Positions 52,744 to 61,718 of a stretch of 64,000 nucleotides of DNA are shown here, piece by piece. The stretch's first letter is position 1; each line of letters opens with the position of its first letter. Source of the stretch: Chlorobium sp. Its GTDB lineage: Bacteria > Bacteroidota > Chlorobiia > Chlorobiales > Chlorobiaceae. Where the stretch lies: positions 9,042-73,041 of the forward strand of contig JANQHB010000023.1 of NCBI GenBank assembly GCA_028277225.1, read 5' to 3'. The position numbers and the translations under genes are program-made. The notes under the pieces are model-generated. The model was not told the origin of the DNA. It did no database searches and saw nothing but the letters and a program-made list of their open reading frames with translations.

Positions 52744-53517
52744 TCAATTGTTAAAAGGTCGTGACAGAAGTGCCGGAACGCGCTGTTTGTCAGGATCACT
52801 TTCGTTTGCAAGACCGATAGTGATGTCACTGATGTCCTGTTTGACAAGAAAACTGCCAAACAGTCTGTCCCAGAAAGAGAGCATGCTGCCATAGTTTGCA
52901 TCGTGTTCAGCTCGTTTGCTCGAGTGGTGCAGCCGATGCATGAGGGGGGTTGGAATGACAAGCCGAAGTATTCTGTCGACAGCGGAAGGAATACTGATGT
53001 TGCTATGATGAAATTCAATGATCGGTGTCATGATCATCGAGTAGAGAAGCAGTTCCTGAATGCTTGCGCCAATAAGGATGAAAACAGGAAATCGAAGCAT
53101 TTCCGAAAAAAGGATTTCACCATAATGGAAACGCCATGCAGTCGTCACATCAAGCGACGGGTCACTGTGGTGGACAGAGTGAAAGCGCCAGAGAAAATCA
53201 TTGATATGGTTGAGCCTGTGCCAGGTATACATCCATAGATCAATAAGGATCACGATAAGAACGGTCTGGGCGAGAGGTGGAATATCAAGTTCCCTGATAC
53301 CTGCCCAGTAAGGTTTTGCATGTTCAAGGGCAAACGAAAGAGCGATACTTCCCGGCAGGAGTATAAGCAGGTTAAGCCCGGCAATGGTCAGGTTCATCAT
53401 TGCATGGCTTTTTCTCTTTGTTGTAGTGGAAAAATAAGGAATGATTCCCTCGATGAACCAGAAAAAAAGACCTCCGGCAACGGTTGTCAGCCAGGAGAGA
53501 GAGTGAAGTGATTCCAT
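52744..53517 (-). CDS. Sterol desaturase/fatty acid hydroxylase family membrane protein
   Basis: 257 residues, four to five membrane segments. Diiron histidine motifs: HRLNH (about residues 96-100), HSVHH (109-113), and HRLHHS ... HDANYG (about 205-222). Members hydroxylate or desaturate lipids with O2, surprising in a strict anaerobe; some bacterial members act in carotenoid or lipid modification. Substrate unknown. Upstream of cfa with the same orientation. Confidence 0.88.
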   Translation of the reverse strand: MESLHSLSWLTTVAGGLFFWFIEGIIPYFSTTTKRKSHAMMNLTIAGLNLLILLPGSIALSFALEHAKPYWAGIRELDIPPLAQTVLIVILIDLWMYTWHRLNHINDFLWRFHSVHHSDPSLDVTTAWRFHYGEILFSEMLRFPVFILIGASIQELLLYSMIMTPIIEFHHSNISIPSAVDRILRLVIPTPLMHRLHHSSKRAEHDANYGSMLSFWDRLFGSFLVKQDISDITIGLANESDPDKQRVPALLSRPFNN

Positions 53518-53624
53518 CAGATGACAAAGAGAAGCCTTGACAGGTTATTATCTCGAAAGAGACAATGCCATTGGTACTTCAAAGAACAACAATACACCTT
53601 CATCTATGCAACCGGAACTTGTGG

Positions 53625-54197
53625 TTACTTTTTTGTCAGCGAGCCTGAAAGTGATCTCTTCGGTCGCCCACTTTTTTTTGTCATACCACGTTCATTTTCT
53701 GATTGAGCCTCCAGAGCGACAGTCTCATCGAGAGCATGTTCTTCATCATTGATCAAGGACGATGAAATCATTTCCAGATCACATTCTTCTTTGCCGTTTT
53801 TCGAAGTTGTCGTATGGGGAGGGGATTTTTTACTGCAGGCTTTTTTGTTTCGTGAGGCCTCGATCAACGTCATGACCTCGTTGAGCGACGTGAAAATGTA
53901 AAGCTGTTTATCCAGACCGGAAAGTTTCAGAATATCTTTTATCTGCTGGCAAAGCGATACGAAAATACTCAACAGTTCCGACTGGTTCGCTTTTCGATGA
54001 GCAAGAAGCATGGAACTGATTCCGCTTGAATCAATAGCTTTGACAAGTGAGAAATCAATGATGATGTTTTTATCGGCTTTTGAATCGAGAATTTGGTCTA
54101 TTGCCTCACAAAAACTGTCTGCATGACGGATGTCAAAGACAGGCTCTTCGATTTTCAGAATAATGAGGTCCTTGCGCTTTGATACTGAATGTTTCAT
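53625..54197 (-). CDS. STAS-domain protein (anti-sigma antagonist-like) with charged tail
   Basis: 190 residues. Residues 1-105 form a STAS domain: IIIDFSLVKAIDSSGISSMLLAHRKA with the phosphorylatable Ser in DSSG, and a following C-terminal helix. Residues 110-190 are a low-complexity Ser/Lys/Glu tail absent from typical SpoIIAA proteins. No cognate anti-sigma kinase is adjacent. Likely a switch protein in partner-switching signalling. Confidence 0.85.
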   Translation of the reverse strand: MKHSVSKRKDLIILKIEEPVFDIRHADSFCEAIDQILDSKADKNIIIDFSLVKAIDSSGISSMLLAHRKANQSELLSIFVSLCQQIKDILKLSGLDKQLYIFTSLNEVMTLIEASRNKKACSKKSPPHTTTSKNGKEECDLEMISSSLINDEEHALDETVALEAQSENERGMTKKSGRPKRSLSGSLTKK

Positions 54198-54423
54198 CGT
54201 CCCTGCCTGTTAAGAAGGCTCAGTTCATGTTTATGCGCCCGAATACAGAATTGACCTTTACGGTCGTTGAGAGATTATAAGAGAGGTATACTATAGTTCA
54301 CGTTCCCGTTTGCTAGAAGTTTCATGAAAAAGCGGAACATTTCCAAGAAAAAACCCATGTAAAGAAATGCCGTTCAGCGTTATGACGTAAGAGAAAAGTA
54401 AGGGGACTCTTTCTCTGATAAGT

Positions 54424-55416
54424 TCACTCTTGTCCGAGATAGAGTCGTAACACTTTATCAACGCATTCTTCCAGACTTTTACTGTCATAAGGCGCCGGTA
54501 TCCATCTGAGATCAAGCCTGTTCCGGAAAAAGGTCAATTGACGTTTTGCATAGTTTCTTGTGTGCTGTTGTATCAGTGCGACCGATTGTCCGATATCATG
54601 TTTTCCCTTGAAATAATCGAAAAGCTCTCTGTAACCGACAGTCTGCAAGGCGTTGGGAAGAGGTCTGTTCTCTTCTTTCCGGTGTGTCCGGTAGAGCTTT
54701 TCAGCTTCTTCGATCAAACCGGTCCGGATCATGTCGTCGGTTCTTCTGTTTATGCGTTCATAGAGCTCTTTTCTGGGCATGACAAGACCAAAGGGCACAA
54801 ATCTGAACGGTAGCATTTTTTTTGTCGGGGATCGCTGCAATTCGGTTACGGTTTTACCCGTTATCGAAATTATTTCAAGGCTTCTCAGAAGACGTTGTGT
54901 TTTCGATGGGTCGAGGGTTGCTGCCTGTTCAGGGTCAAGGGAGCGCAGGCGCTGATAGAGCGCTTCGTTTCCCTTTGTTTTCAGTTCCTCTTCAAGCAAA
55001 CATCTTGTTTCAGGGTCTTTTCCGGGAAGATCGGCAAAACCCTGCAGCAGCCCTTCGATATAGAGTGTCGAACCGCCGACAACGATCGCATTGTTTCCTT
55101 TTTGAACAATAGTTTTCAGACGGCCGAGTGCATCGGAGACAAAATCACCTGCACTATAGTCCTCATCGATCTTTTTTTCACTGATAAAGTGATAGGGACG
55201 TTCTCTCAGCATTCCGGAATCGGGTTTCGCAGTTCCGATATCCATCCCGCAATATATCTGGCGGGAGTCGGCGGAAACGATTTCGGCATTGATTTTTTTT
55301 GCCGCGGCGTGGGCCAGAACAGATTTTCCAGAAGCAGTCGGTCCTGTTATGACGATCACGGTCCTGTCGGCCGGAGCGTTCCTTGTGGAGGGCTTCAGAT
55401 CCTGCCGATCCTGCAT
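54424..55416 (-). CDS. miaA: tRNA dimethylallyltransferase
   Basis: 330 residues from ATG 55416; a longer in-frame N-terminus would overlap maf further. Adds an isopentenyl group to A37 of UNN-decoding tRNAs. P-loop VIVITGPTASGKSVLAHAAA, SADSRQIYCGMDIGTAKP, VVGGSTLYIEGLLQGFADLP and the C-terminal QHTRNYAKRQLTFFRNR. Its start lies inside the last 22 bases of maf, so the two are translationally coupled. Confidence 0.95.
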   Translation of the reverse strand: MQDRQDLKPSTRNAPADRTVIVITGPTASGKSVLAHAAAKKINAEIVSADSRQIYCGMDIGTAKPDSGMLRERPYHFISEKKIDEDYSAGDFVSDALGRLKTIVQKGNNAIVVGGSTLYIEGLLQGFADLPGKDPETRCLLEEELKTKGNEALYQRLRSLDPEQAATLDPSKTQRLLRSLEIISITGKTVTELQRSPTKKMLPFRFVPFGLVMPRKELYERINRRTDDMIRTGLIEEAEKLYRTHRKEENRPLPNALQTVGYRELFDYFKGKHDIGQSVALIQQHTRNYAKRQLTFFRNRLDLRWIPAPYDSKSLEECVDKVLRLYLGQE

Positions 55417-55979
55417 AAAAGCGAATAGATTTGTGTCAGCGGAAGCCCGACAACATTGTAGTAACACCCTTCGATGCGCTGGATAAAGCATGAAATGAAA
55501 GGGTCCTGGATACCATATCCTCCGGCTTTGTCATAGGGTTGCTGTGTCGTGATATACTGCCTGATCTCCTTTTCGGTCATTGGAGAGAATGTGACACGTG
55601 TCGTTGCACAATCTTTATGACAGCGACTGTTTTCAAGCAGTGCGAAACCGGTTTTCACTTCATGGGTTTTTCCCTGCAGGCCTGCAAGCATATTGCAGGC
55701 TTCTTCGAAAGAGCCGGGCTTTCCAAGTGACTTTTCTCCATGGATAACAGTCGTGTCGGCTCCAAGAATGACCGATTCTCTCAGGTCCATGTCGGTTTTC
55801 ATTGCGGAAAAACGTGCTTTTTTTTCAGCGACGGCCATGACATTTTCTTCAAAAGTCAGTTCCGTATCAAAGTGTTCATCGATTTCGGCCGGAACAGTAC
55901 TGAAGGGTATCTGCATGAGTTCCAGAAGTTCCCTGCGGCGCGGCGATTGTGATGCAAGTACAATGTGGATAGTTGACAT
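55395..55979 (-). CDS. maf: Maf family nucleoside triphosphate pyrophosphatase
   Basis: 194 residues. House-cleaning hydrolase of modified or non-canonical NTPs. N-terminal LASQSPRRRELLELMQIPF, ILGADTTVIHGEKSLGKPGS and the YDKAGGYGIQDPF substrate loop are conserved. The final codons overlap the miaA start by 22 bases. The upstream symporter gene ends 62 bp away on the same strand. Confidence 0.95.
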   Translation of the reverse strand: MSTIHIVLASQSPRRRELLELMQIPFSTVPAEIDEHFDTELTFEENVMAVAEKKARFSAMKTDMDLRESVILGADTTVIHGEKSLGKPGSFEEACNMLAGLQGKTHEVKTGFALLENSRCHKDCATTRVTFSPMTEKEIRQYITTQQPYDKAGGYGIQDPFISCFIQRIEGCYYNVVGLPLTQIYSLLCRIGRI

Positions 55980-56041
55980 ATCGAATGGTTTCGGTCCTCG
56001 ATGTTTATTGGGGTTGAGAGTTGGTCATTTTTGTTTTCGGT

Positions 56042-57811
56042 TCAATCGAGGGTGTTCCAGCCTTTCCGGTTCAGGTCGGTGTAGATGAAAATTCCGGCGG
56101 CAAGAGCGACCACGAAATAGACAGACGCTGTCAGCGGTTCCCCGAAAAGGAGTTTGCCGGTGCCGAAAAGAATGGAATACACAAGAACAATACCGGCAAT
56201 CCAGTCGAGAAACAGTCTTGAAAAACCGGATTCGGATCGATGTCCGCCGGTTTGGTCTTTTTCGGCGACGGGTTTCCAGAGTGAACCGCCCGGTCTGGTT
56301 CTTGACCAGAATTCGAGCAGGTGTTTTTCTTCTGTCGGAGGAGTCAGATAGGTGACCAGAAGGGTCACGGCAATGGTGAAAATGACGATAATATAGATCG
56401 ACATCGGGAACTCGATGTCGGTGAAGAACTGAAGGCATGCGTAAGCGGCAAAAGGGGCGATCATCGAGGTGATCTCAGACCAGGCGTTGAGTCTCCACCA
56501 GTACCAGCGAAAGATCAGGACGAATCCGGTGCCTGCACCGCACTGAATAATGAATTCCCATGCTCCGGTTATGGTTTCGAGGACAAAAAATGTAATAAAG
56601 AGCGCAAACAGTGCAACAAGGACGGTAAACACCCTGGACATGGAGACGTAATGGCCGGGTGTCGCATCGGTTTTCAGGAATCGCTTGTAGAAGTCGTTGA
56701 TCAGATAGCTTGTTCCCCAGTTGAGATGTGTGGAGAGTGTTGACATATATGCCGCAAGAAAAGCTGCGATGAGAAGTCCCTTGAAACCAGCCGGGAGGAT
56801 CGATTTCATGACATGGACAAAACCGTCTTCTTTTTCTGCAGCGGGCAGTTCGGGAAAAAGGACAAGGCTCGCCAGACCGACGATAATCCATGGCCATGGT
56901 CTCAGGCAGTAGTGGGCAACGATGAACCAGAGCGTTGCGAGCAGGGAGTGCTTTTCGTCTTTGGCACTCATCATCCGTTGAGCGATATACCCTCCGCCCC
57001 CCGGTTCGGCTCCAGGGTACCAGGATGCCCACCACTGGACAAATGCCAGGGCTGCAAATGACGCAAAGGTCATCTGAAGTGTTCCATTGATGTTTTCGGT
57101 GGCGTTTCCGGCAGTGACAGAAGGGAAGAAATCGAACATCCATTCCGGCAGAGCTCCTGTGATCCCTCCTGCACTGGTGATTTCCGGGGCCTGTACTGCC
57201 AGTATTGCAAGGACGATACAGCCTGCCATCGAGATGACGAATTGTACAGCGTCGGTGATGGAGACTCCCCAAAGTCCGGAGAGTCCGGAGTAGAATGTGG
57301 TCAGGAGTACACAGGAAACGATGACGAGTTCAGGGTTGAGCTCAGGTATCATTATCCTGATAATCTTGTACATGGCAAGGTTGACCCACCCGATGATGAC
57401 TGCGTTGATGAAAAGCCCGAAGTAGAGAGCCTTGAAGCCTCTGAGAAACTTTGCCGGTTTTCCGCTGTAACGCAACTCGATGAACTCGAGGTCGGTAAGA
57501 ATGTTGGCTCTTCTCCAGAGCCTGGCGAAGAAAAAGACGGTAAGCATTCCTCCGGAAACGAAGGTCCACCAGAGCCAGTTGCCGGCAATACCATGTTTTG
57601 CAACCAGTCCTGTAACGGCAAGAGGCGTATCTGCGGCAAACGTCGTGGCAACCATGCCTGTTCCGGCAATCCACCAGGGAAGCTGTCGTCCTGAGAGAAA
57701 AAACTCTCCGACATTTTTAGAAGCCCTTTTGGAAAAATACAGGCCGATAAGCAGGGTGAGGACAAGGTATCCTGCAATAATACTGAGATCAAGGGTGGTA
57801 AGATGCTCCAT
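56042..57811 (-). CDS. Sodium:solute symporter family protein
   Basis: 589 residues, about 13-14 membrane segments of the SSS/LeuT fold. The N-terminal GYLVLTLLIGLYFSKRASKNVGEFFLSGRQLPWWIAGTGMVATTFAADTPLAVTGLV corresponds to TM1-TM2 with the Na+-site region, and YSGLSGLWGVSITDAVQF is the SSS signature. Aromatic-rich extracellular loops. Substrate not readable. In green sulfur bacteria it could import organic acids such as acetate; inference only. Confidence 0.9.
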   Translation of the reverse strand: MEHLTTLDLSIIAGYLVLTLLIGLYFSKRASKNVGEFFLSGRQLPWWIAGTGMVATTFAADTPLAVTGLVAKHGIAGNWLWWTFVSGGMLTVFFFARLWRRANILTDLEFIELRYSGKPAKFLRGFKALYFGLFINAVIIGWVNLAMYKIIRIMIPELNPELVIVSCVLLTTFYSGLSGLWGVSITDAVQFVISMAGCIVLAILAVQAPEITSAGGITGALPEWMFDFFPSVTAGNATENINGTLQMTFASFAALAFVQWWASWYPGAEPGGGGYIAQRMMSAKDEKHSLLATLWFIVAHYCLRPWPWIIVGLASLVLFPELPAAEKEDGFVHVMKSILPAGFKGLLIAAFLAAYMSTLSTHLNWGTSYLINDFYKRFLKTDATPGHYVSMSRVFTVLVALFALFITFFVLETITGAWEFIIQCGAGTGFVLIFRWYWWRLNAWSEITSMIAPFAAYACLQFFTDIEFPMSIYIIVIFTIAVTLLVTYLTPPTEEKHLLEFWSRTRPGGSLWKPVAEKDQTGGHRSESGFSRLFLDWIAGIVLVYSILFGTGKLLFGEPLTASVYFVVALAAGIFIYTDLNRKGWNTLD

Positions 57812-57960
57812 TGTTCCCGGTTACGGTTTGCGGTTCAGGACGTTATTTCAAAATATAGCATACACTACTGTGAAAGAGTTGTTCGGATCTTACACCTTTA
57901 TACTATTCGTTGTTCTTGCACGGGATATGCGGAAGCCATACTGACGCCGGATGGGAGACG

Positions 57961-57983
57961 GATCCCCGGAAGAGGTCCGGGGA
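57961..57983. repeat. GC-rich hairpin without T-tract between symporter and PfkB genes
   Basis: ATCCCCGG pairs with CCGGGGAT around seven bases. No T-run follows on either strand, so termination by it is doubtful; it lies in the spacer downstream of the PfkB kinase gene. Confidence 0.5.
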
Positions 57984-58023
57984 TGAGCGTATAAGAACAA
58001 ATTGCAGGCTTGCAGAGATCGTC

Positions 58024-58935
58024 TTATTCCTCGATCCTTGAAAGGTCGAGAAAACTCTGGAAGCGGTCTTCAATTTCCAGCAGTTCAAGGTCTGCAAGTT
58101 TCTCTGTCCCGAACTTTTCTACGCAGAAGCTTGCCATTGCGCTGCCATAAAGCACAGCCTTGCGGAGTTCGCTGTCATTGACTTCTTCTGATCTGGCAAG
58201 ATGGCCGAGAAATCCTCCGGCAAATGTGTCTCCTGCACCAGTGGGATCGTAGATTGATTCAAGAGGATAGGCGGGCGCCGCAAAGATGCCGTTATCGGTA
58301 AACAGAAGAGCGCCATGCTCACCTTTTTTTATGATCAAGGTTTCGGGTCCCATATTTCTGATGATCCTTGCCGACTTGACAAGGTTCGGATCGCCGCTGA
58401 GGAGGCGTGCTTCACTGTCATTGATGATAAAGATGTCTACTCTCTCAAGTACTTTTTTCAATGCTTCCGGTTTGCCTTCGATCCAGAAATTCATGGTATC
58501 CAGAATTACCAGATCGGGACTGGACATCTGTTCGAGTACCTTTATCTGGAGTTCCGGGTCGATATTGCCGAGACAGATGTATCTGGAGTTACGATACTGG
58601 GCGGGAATATGGGGGTCGAAGTCAGCGAACACATTCAACTGGGTATCAAGGGTATCTCTTGTGTTCATGTCGTAATGGTATCGACCGCTCCATCTGAATG
58701 TCTTGCCGCTCTCTTTTACCTGGATCCCTTTTGTGTCAATGCCGCTTTTCTGCAGAAGACGGAAATGATCCTTGCCGAAATCGCTGCCGACAACGCCCAC
58801 GAGATTGATTTCATCACAGAAATAACTGCTGGAAAGAGCGATATAGGTTGATGATCCCCCAAGGGTGTCGTCTGACCGGCCGAATGGGGTTTCAATGTCA
58901 TCAAAGGCAAGAGAGCCAACAATGAGAATAGACAT
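58024..58935 (-). CDS. PfkB-family carbohydrate kinase
   Basis: 303 residues, ribokinase fold. N-terminal ILIVGSLAFDDIETPFG with GGSSTYIALSSSYF, and the C-terminal PfkB signature DPTGAGDTFAGGFLGHL with catalytic Asp (around residues 231-247). Phosphorylates a sugar or nucleoside at a hydroxymethyl group; the substrate is not determinable. Located 55 bp after the GH13 gene on the same strand, so possibly in the same sugar-handling operon. Confidence 0.9.
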   Translation of the reverse strand: MSILIVGSLAFDDIETPFGRSDDTLGGSSTYIALSSSYFCDEINLVGVVGSDFGKDHFRLLQKSGIDTKGIQVKESGKTFRWSGRYHYDMNTRDTLDTQLNVFADFDPHIPAQYRNSRYICLGNIDPELQIKVLEQMSSPDLVILDTMNFWIEGKPEALKKVLERVDIFIINDSEARLLSGDPNLVKSARIIRNMGPETLIIKKGEHGALLFTDNGIFAAPAYPLESIYDPTGAGDTFAGGFLGHLARSEEVNDSELRKAVLYGSAMASFCVEKFGTEKLADLELLEIEDRFQSFLDLSRIEE

Positions 58936-58990
58936 GGTGCTGGATATTAAAGTTTACGTATTGCATGATGAGGCCGGCATCGTCCTGTGA

Positions 58991-60925
58991 TTACGGTTGG
59001 ACCGGGATGTCGAAAACGAGACATTCCCCGGGTTTCATTTCAAGCTGAAGCCTCTGTTCATCAACAGAGAACAGATTGCCGGAAATCATATCCTTTAGCG
59101 TAAAGCTTTTCTGGAGAAATTCCATATACCCTGAGGTATTATTTTTACAATTGCTGTTGCCGATGAACAGGAGGTTTCTTTCTTCACCTTTACGCATTAT
59201 CGCCATCAAGTCAGGGGACGAGACAAATGGCAGAGAGAGGAAACCGGGTTTTCCGTTCAGAATGATCGTTTCATACGTTTTCCGTAAAGAGAGCATTTTT
59301 GCTATAAATGCCGTCAGAGGTTCTTCTCCGTTGCAGCCGGCCCAGTCATAACCGCCGGGACTGAAAAGCGGCAGGGTGTCGGTCTTCCATTTTTCCCGGT
59401 CCTTGTCGGTGAAATTCAATCCCAGGTTAACCGGTTTTGCTTCGCAAATCTCCATCCCCGAATGAATAAACGGAATTGCCGGCAGCATGCAGGCAAGACC
59501 GAAAATAAAGCGGGCACGGTTACCGCAAACAGCGTTCCCTTCGAGGTTATGACAGACTCTCGGTGTGTTGTGGCTTTCCCCTGTTCCGAAGAAAGGAACT
59601 GCTATGCCTGTTTTGTTGAGGAAGTTAAGAAGGCCCCGAATGAAAACAGGATCCTTGATGACAAATGGCAAAGAACCGAAAACCGCGTTAAAACCTTCGT
59701 CTTTTATTGTCGGGGATGGATCGAAGTTTTCATCCCAGAAGGCAAAATCCGGGTCATTTTTTCGTGCTTTTTCAACAATGGATTTTTTCAGCGCAGGGGG
59801 CAGGGCATGGCCCATGTCGATCATTGCTCCGTGAATGGAATACCTGTTCTGGAAAAAAGGGATGATGTCGCACAGCGTATTCCAGAGCTCGGTATTCGCA
59901 TACCCGGGCTGGTCGAGTTCAGTGTCGTACATACGGATGGTATTGTAGGCGATATAGTTGAACTCGTCATGATTATGGAGCTTGAGGTAGGCGACGTCGG
60001 TCCAGGGAGGTTGTTGATCGTCAGGCGGCCAGTCAGAGAAAGCGCTTGCAACGACACTTTTTTTCCCGTCGTAACCGACACCCGAGACTTCTGTATCTGT
60101 AACAATCACCTTTTCGGGAGAAACCGTGAATCGTTGTCTGAATGTTGTATCGGGTTCCGGAAGATTGGTGAAATCATGTTTGTCAACCTGTTCGTAGATT
60201 TTGTTGAGCGTATCCTGGTCGAATACCGGTGACGCATATGATCCGGGATGTGAGCCGCTATTCCTGTCGGCGAGCAGCCAGTAGTACCAGTCGGGATGTT
60301 CTTTTACCCAATCGCTGTCAACGGCAGAAGTTCTGAATACGAATTCCAGGACGACCCTCATCCCCATAAGCTTTGTGGCTTCCATGAAAGCGGAAAACTC
60401 CTTTTCAGCAGTAAGTTCAAGCGCCGGTTCCGACAGAAGCGGGTCGATACGGTAGGGGTTCCTGACCGCATAAGGTGATCCGAGACTACCTTTTCTCTGG
60501 CATCTGCCCGGTTCTGTGACCGGCAGAAGATAGACGGTGTCGATTCCCATCCTTTTCAGATAGGGAAGCAATGCGATGGATTTGAGAAACGTTCCGGTTT
60601 CGCGAAACCCGTTTACAAGAGTCCGATCTGATATTGTTCCGTCACCGTTGTGGTCAAATGCGGTCGTAAGACGTACAAAAAGATTGTAGACAATGCTTTT
60701 CTGTGACCATTCATCTGCAGACGTTCCGGGGGATGAATATCCTGTGGTGGGTTCCATGGTGACGATCGTACTGACAATGTCGCTATAATATCCTGCAGGA
60801 TCGACCGTATTGGTGCCGGTCCGGTTTTCATCCCAGAGGGCAGGTATCTGATAGGAAGGAGAGAGACGGCGTGCCCTGAGAGTATTGAGTGCATCGAGAA
60901 GTGTTGTGAGGTGATCTGTACTCAC
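58991..60925 (-). CDS. GH13 alpha-amylase-family protein (maltosyltransferase-like size)
   Basis: 644 residues, cytoplasmic (no signal). TIM-barrel regions: LPYLKRMGIDTVYLLPVTEPG, VVLEFVFRTSAVDSDW (the usual DxVxNH is VLEFVF), nucleophile strand GAMIDMGHALPP (Asp near 369, with Met in place of the usual Arg two residues before), acid/base FAFWDENFDPS (Glu near 397) and SHNTPR near 452, where most members have HD. An EF-hand-like loop DHNGDGTISD lies around residues 91-100. Size and the nucleophile-to-acid spacing resemble bacterial maltosyltransferases. It probably remodels storage glycogen or maltodextrins; alternatively a non-hydrolytic relative. Confidence 0.85.
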   Translation of the reverse strand: MSTDHLTTLLDALNTLRARRLSPSYQIPALWDENRTGTNTVDPAGYYSDIVSTIVTMEPTTGYSSPGTSADEWSQKSIVYNLFVRLTTAFDHNGDGTISDRTLVNGFRETGTFLKSIALLPYLKRMGIDTVYLLPVTEPGRCQRKGSLGSPYAVRNPYRIDPLLSEPALELTAEKEFSAFMEATKLMGMRVVLEFVFRTSAVDSDWVKEHPDWYYWLLADRNSGSHPGSYASPVFDQDTLNKIYEQVDKHDFTNLPEPDTTFRQRFTVSPEKVIVTDTEVSGVGYDGKKSVVASAFSDWPPDDQQPPWTDVAYLKLHNHDEFNYIAYNTIRMYDTELDQPGYANTELWNTLCDIIPFFQNRYSIHGAMIDMGHALPPALKKSIVEKARKNDPDFAFWDENFDPSPTIKDEGFNAVFGSLPFVIKDPVFIRGLLNFLNKTGIAVPFFGTGESHNTPRVCHNLEGNAVCGNRARFIFGLACMLPAIPFIHSGMEICEAKPVNLGLNFTDKDREKWKTDTLPLFSPGGYDWAGCNGEEPLTAFIAKMLSLRKTYETIILNGKPGFLSLPFVSSPDLMAIMRKGEERNLLFIGNSNCKNNTSGYMEFLQKSFTLKDMISGNLFSVDEQRLQLEMKPGECLVFDIPVQP

Positions 60926-61001
60926 GGTGAGAAACGTTGATGATTGTACTGATATTCGTTATGATAGGTATCTAATGTACAGAAAGCTATTTTACTCCCC
61001 A

Positions 61002-61718
61002 ATGAGGATTATTCGGATGACAATCGAATACGACGGCTCCGGATTCTCGGGATGGCAGCGGCAGCCTGGTGGAGTGGAGACCGTTCAGGGTATTCTGGAG
61101 GAAACGCTTGGCCGGATCCTGCAGGAACAGGTGAGGCTTACCGGAGCCGGCAGGACCGATAGCGGAGTGCATGCCAAAGGACAGGTGGCTCACTTCAGGA
61201 CGGATTCCGAAATCAGTGCCTGCCGCCTTGTTCATGCTCTCAACTGTCTGTTGCCCCCGACAGTTCGTGTTTGTGCCATGAGCGACGCTCCCGAAAAATT
61301 TCATGCCCGTTTTAGTGCTGTCGCCAGGGAATACCGATACTTTTTTGTGGAAGAACCCTCGGTTTTCCACAGAAGATATGCTGGCTGCAGTAACGGCCCT
61401 CTCGATCCTGAACAATTGAACCGGCTTGCACAGGAACTGGTCGGTATTCATGATTTTTCAGCTTTTTCAAGGGTGGATCCGGAAAAGGACAACTCGAGGT
61501 GCAAGGTATATGGAGCGTCATGGCAGAAAATGGATGAGCTTACCGTATTCAGGATAACTGCTGACAGGTTTTTGAGAACGATGGTTCGTTTTCTTGTTTC
61601 AGCGCAGCGTACCGCAGCCCCCGGAGAAATTGCAGGCGCTCTACAAACCGGAGTGTTGAAAAGAAAGACAGAGCCGGCAGATCCTGCAGGCCTGTTTTTG
61701 TGGAGGGTGGTTTATTAG
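61002..61718 (+). CDS. truA: tRNA pseudouridine(38-40) synthase
   Basis: 238 residues from ATG 61002. Conserved N-terminus RIIRMTIEYDGSGFSGWQRQPG, catalytic Asp in GAGRTDSGVHAKGQVAHF, and the FHARFSAVAREYRYFF and RFLRTMVRFLV blocks. Makes pseudouridine in the tRNA anticodon stem-loop. The stop codon is followed after five bases by a heptamer array. Confidence 0.95.
   Translation: MRIIRMTIEYDGSGFSGWQRQPGGVETVQGILEETLGRILQEQVRLTGAGRTDSGVHAKGQVAHFRTDSEISACRLVHALNCLLPPTVRVCAMSDAPEKFHARFSAVAREYRYFFVEEPSVFHRRYAGCSNGPLDPEQLNRLAQELVGIHDFSAFSRVDPEKDNSRCKVYGASWQKMDELTVFRITADRFLRTMVRFLVSAQRTAAPGEIAGALQTGVLKRKTEPADPAGLFLWRVVY

Noticed and set aside
57961..57983. Terminator between the symporter and PfkB kinase genes
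   Set aside because: The hairpin is good but no T-tract follows on either strand; kept only as a repeat.
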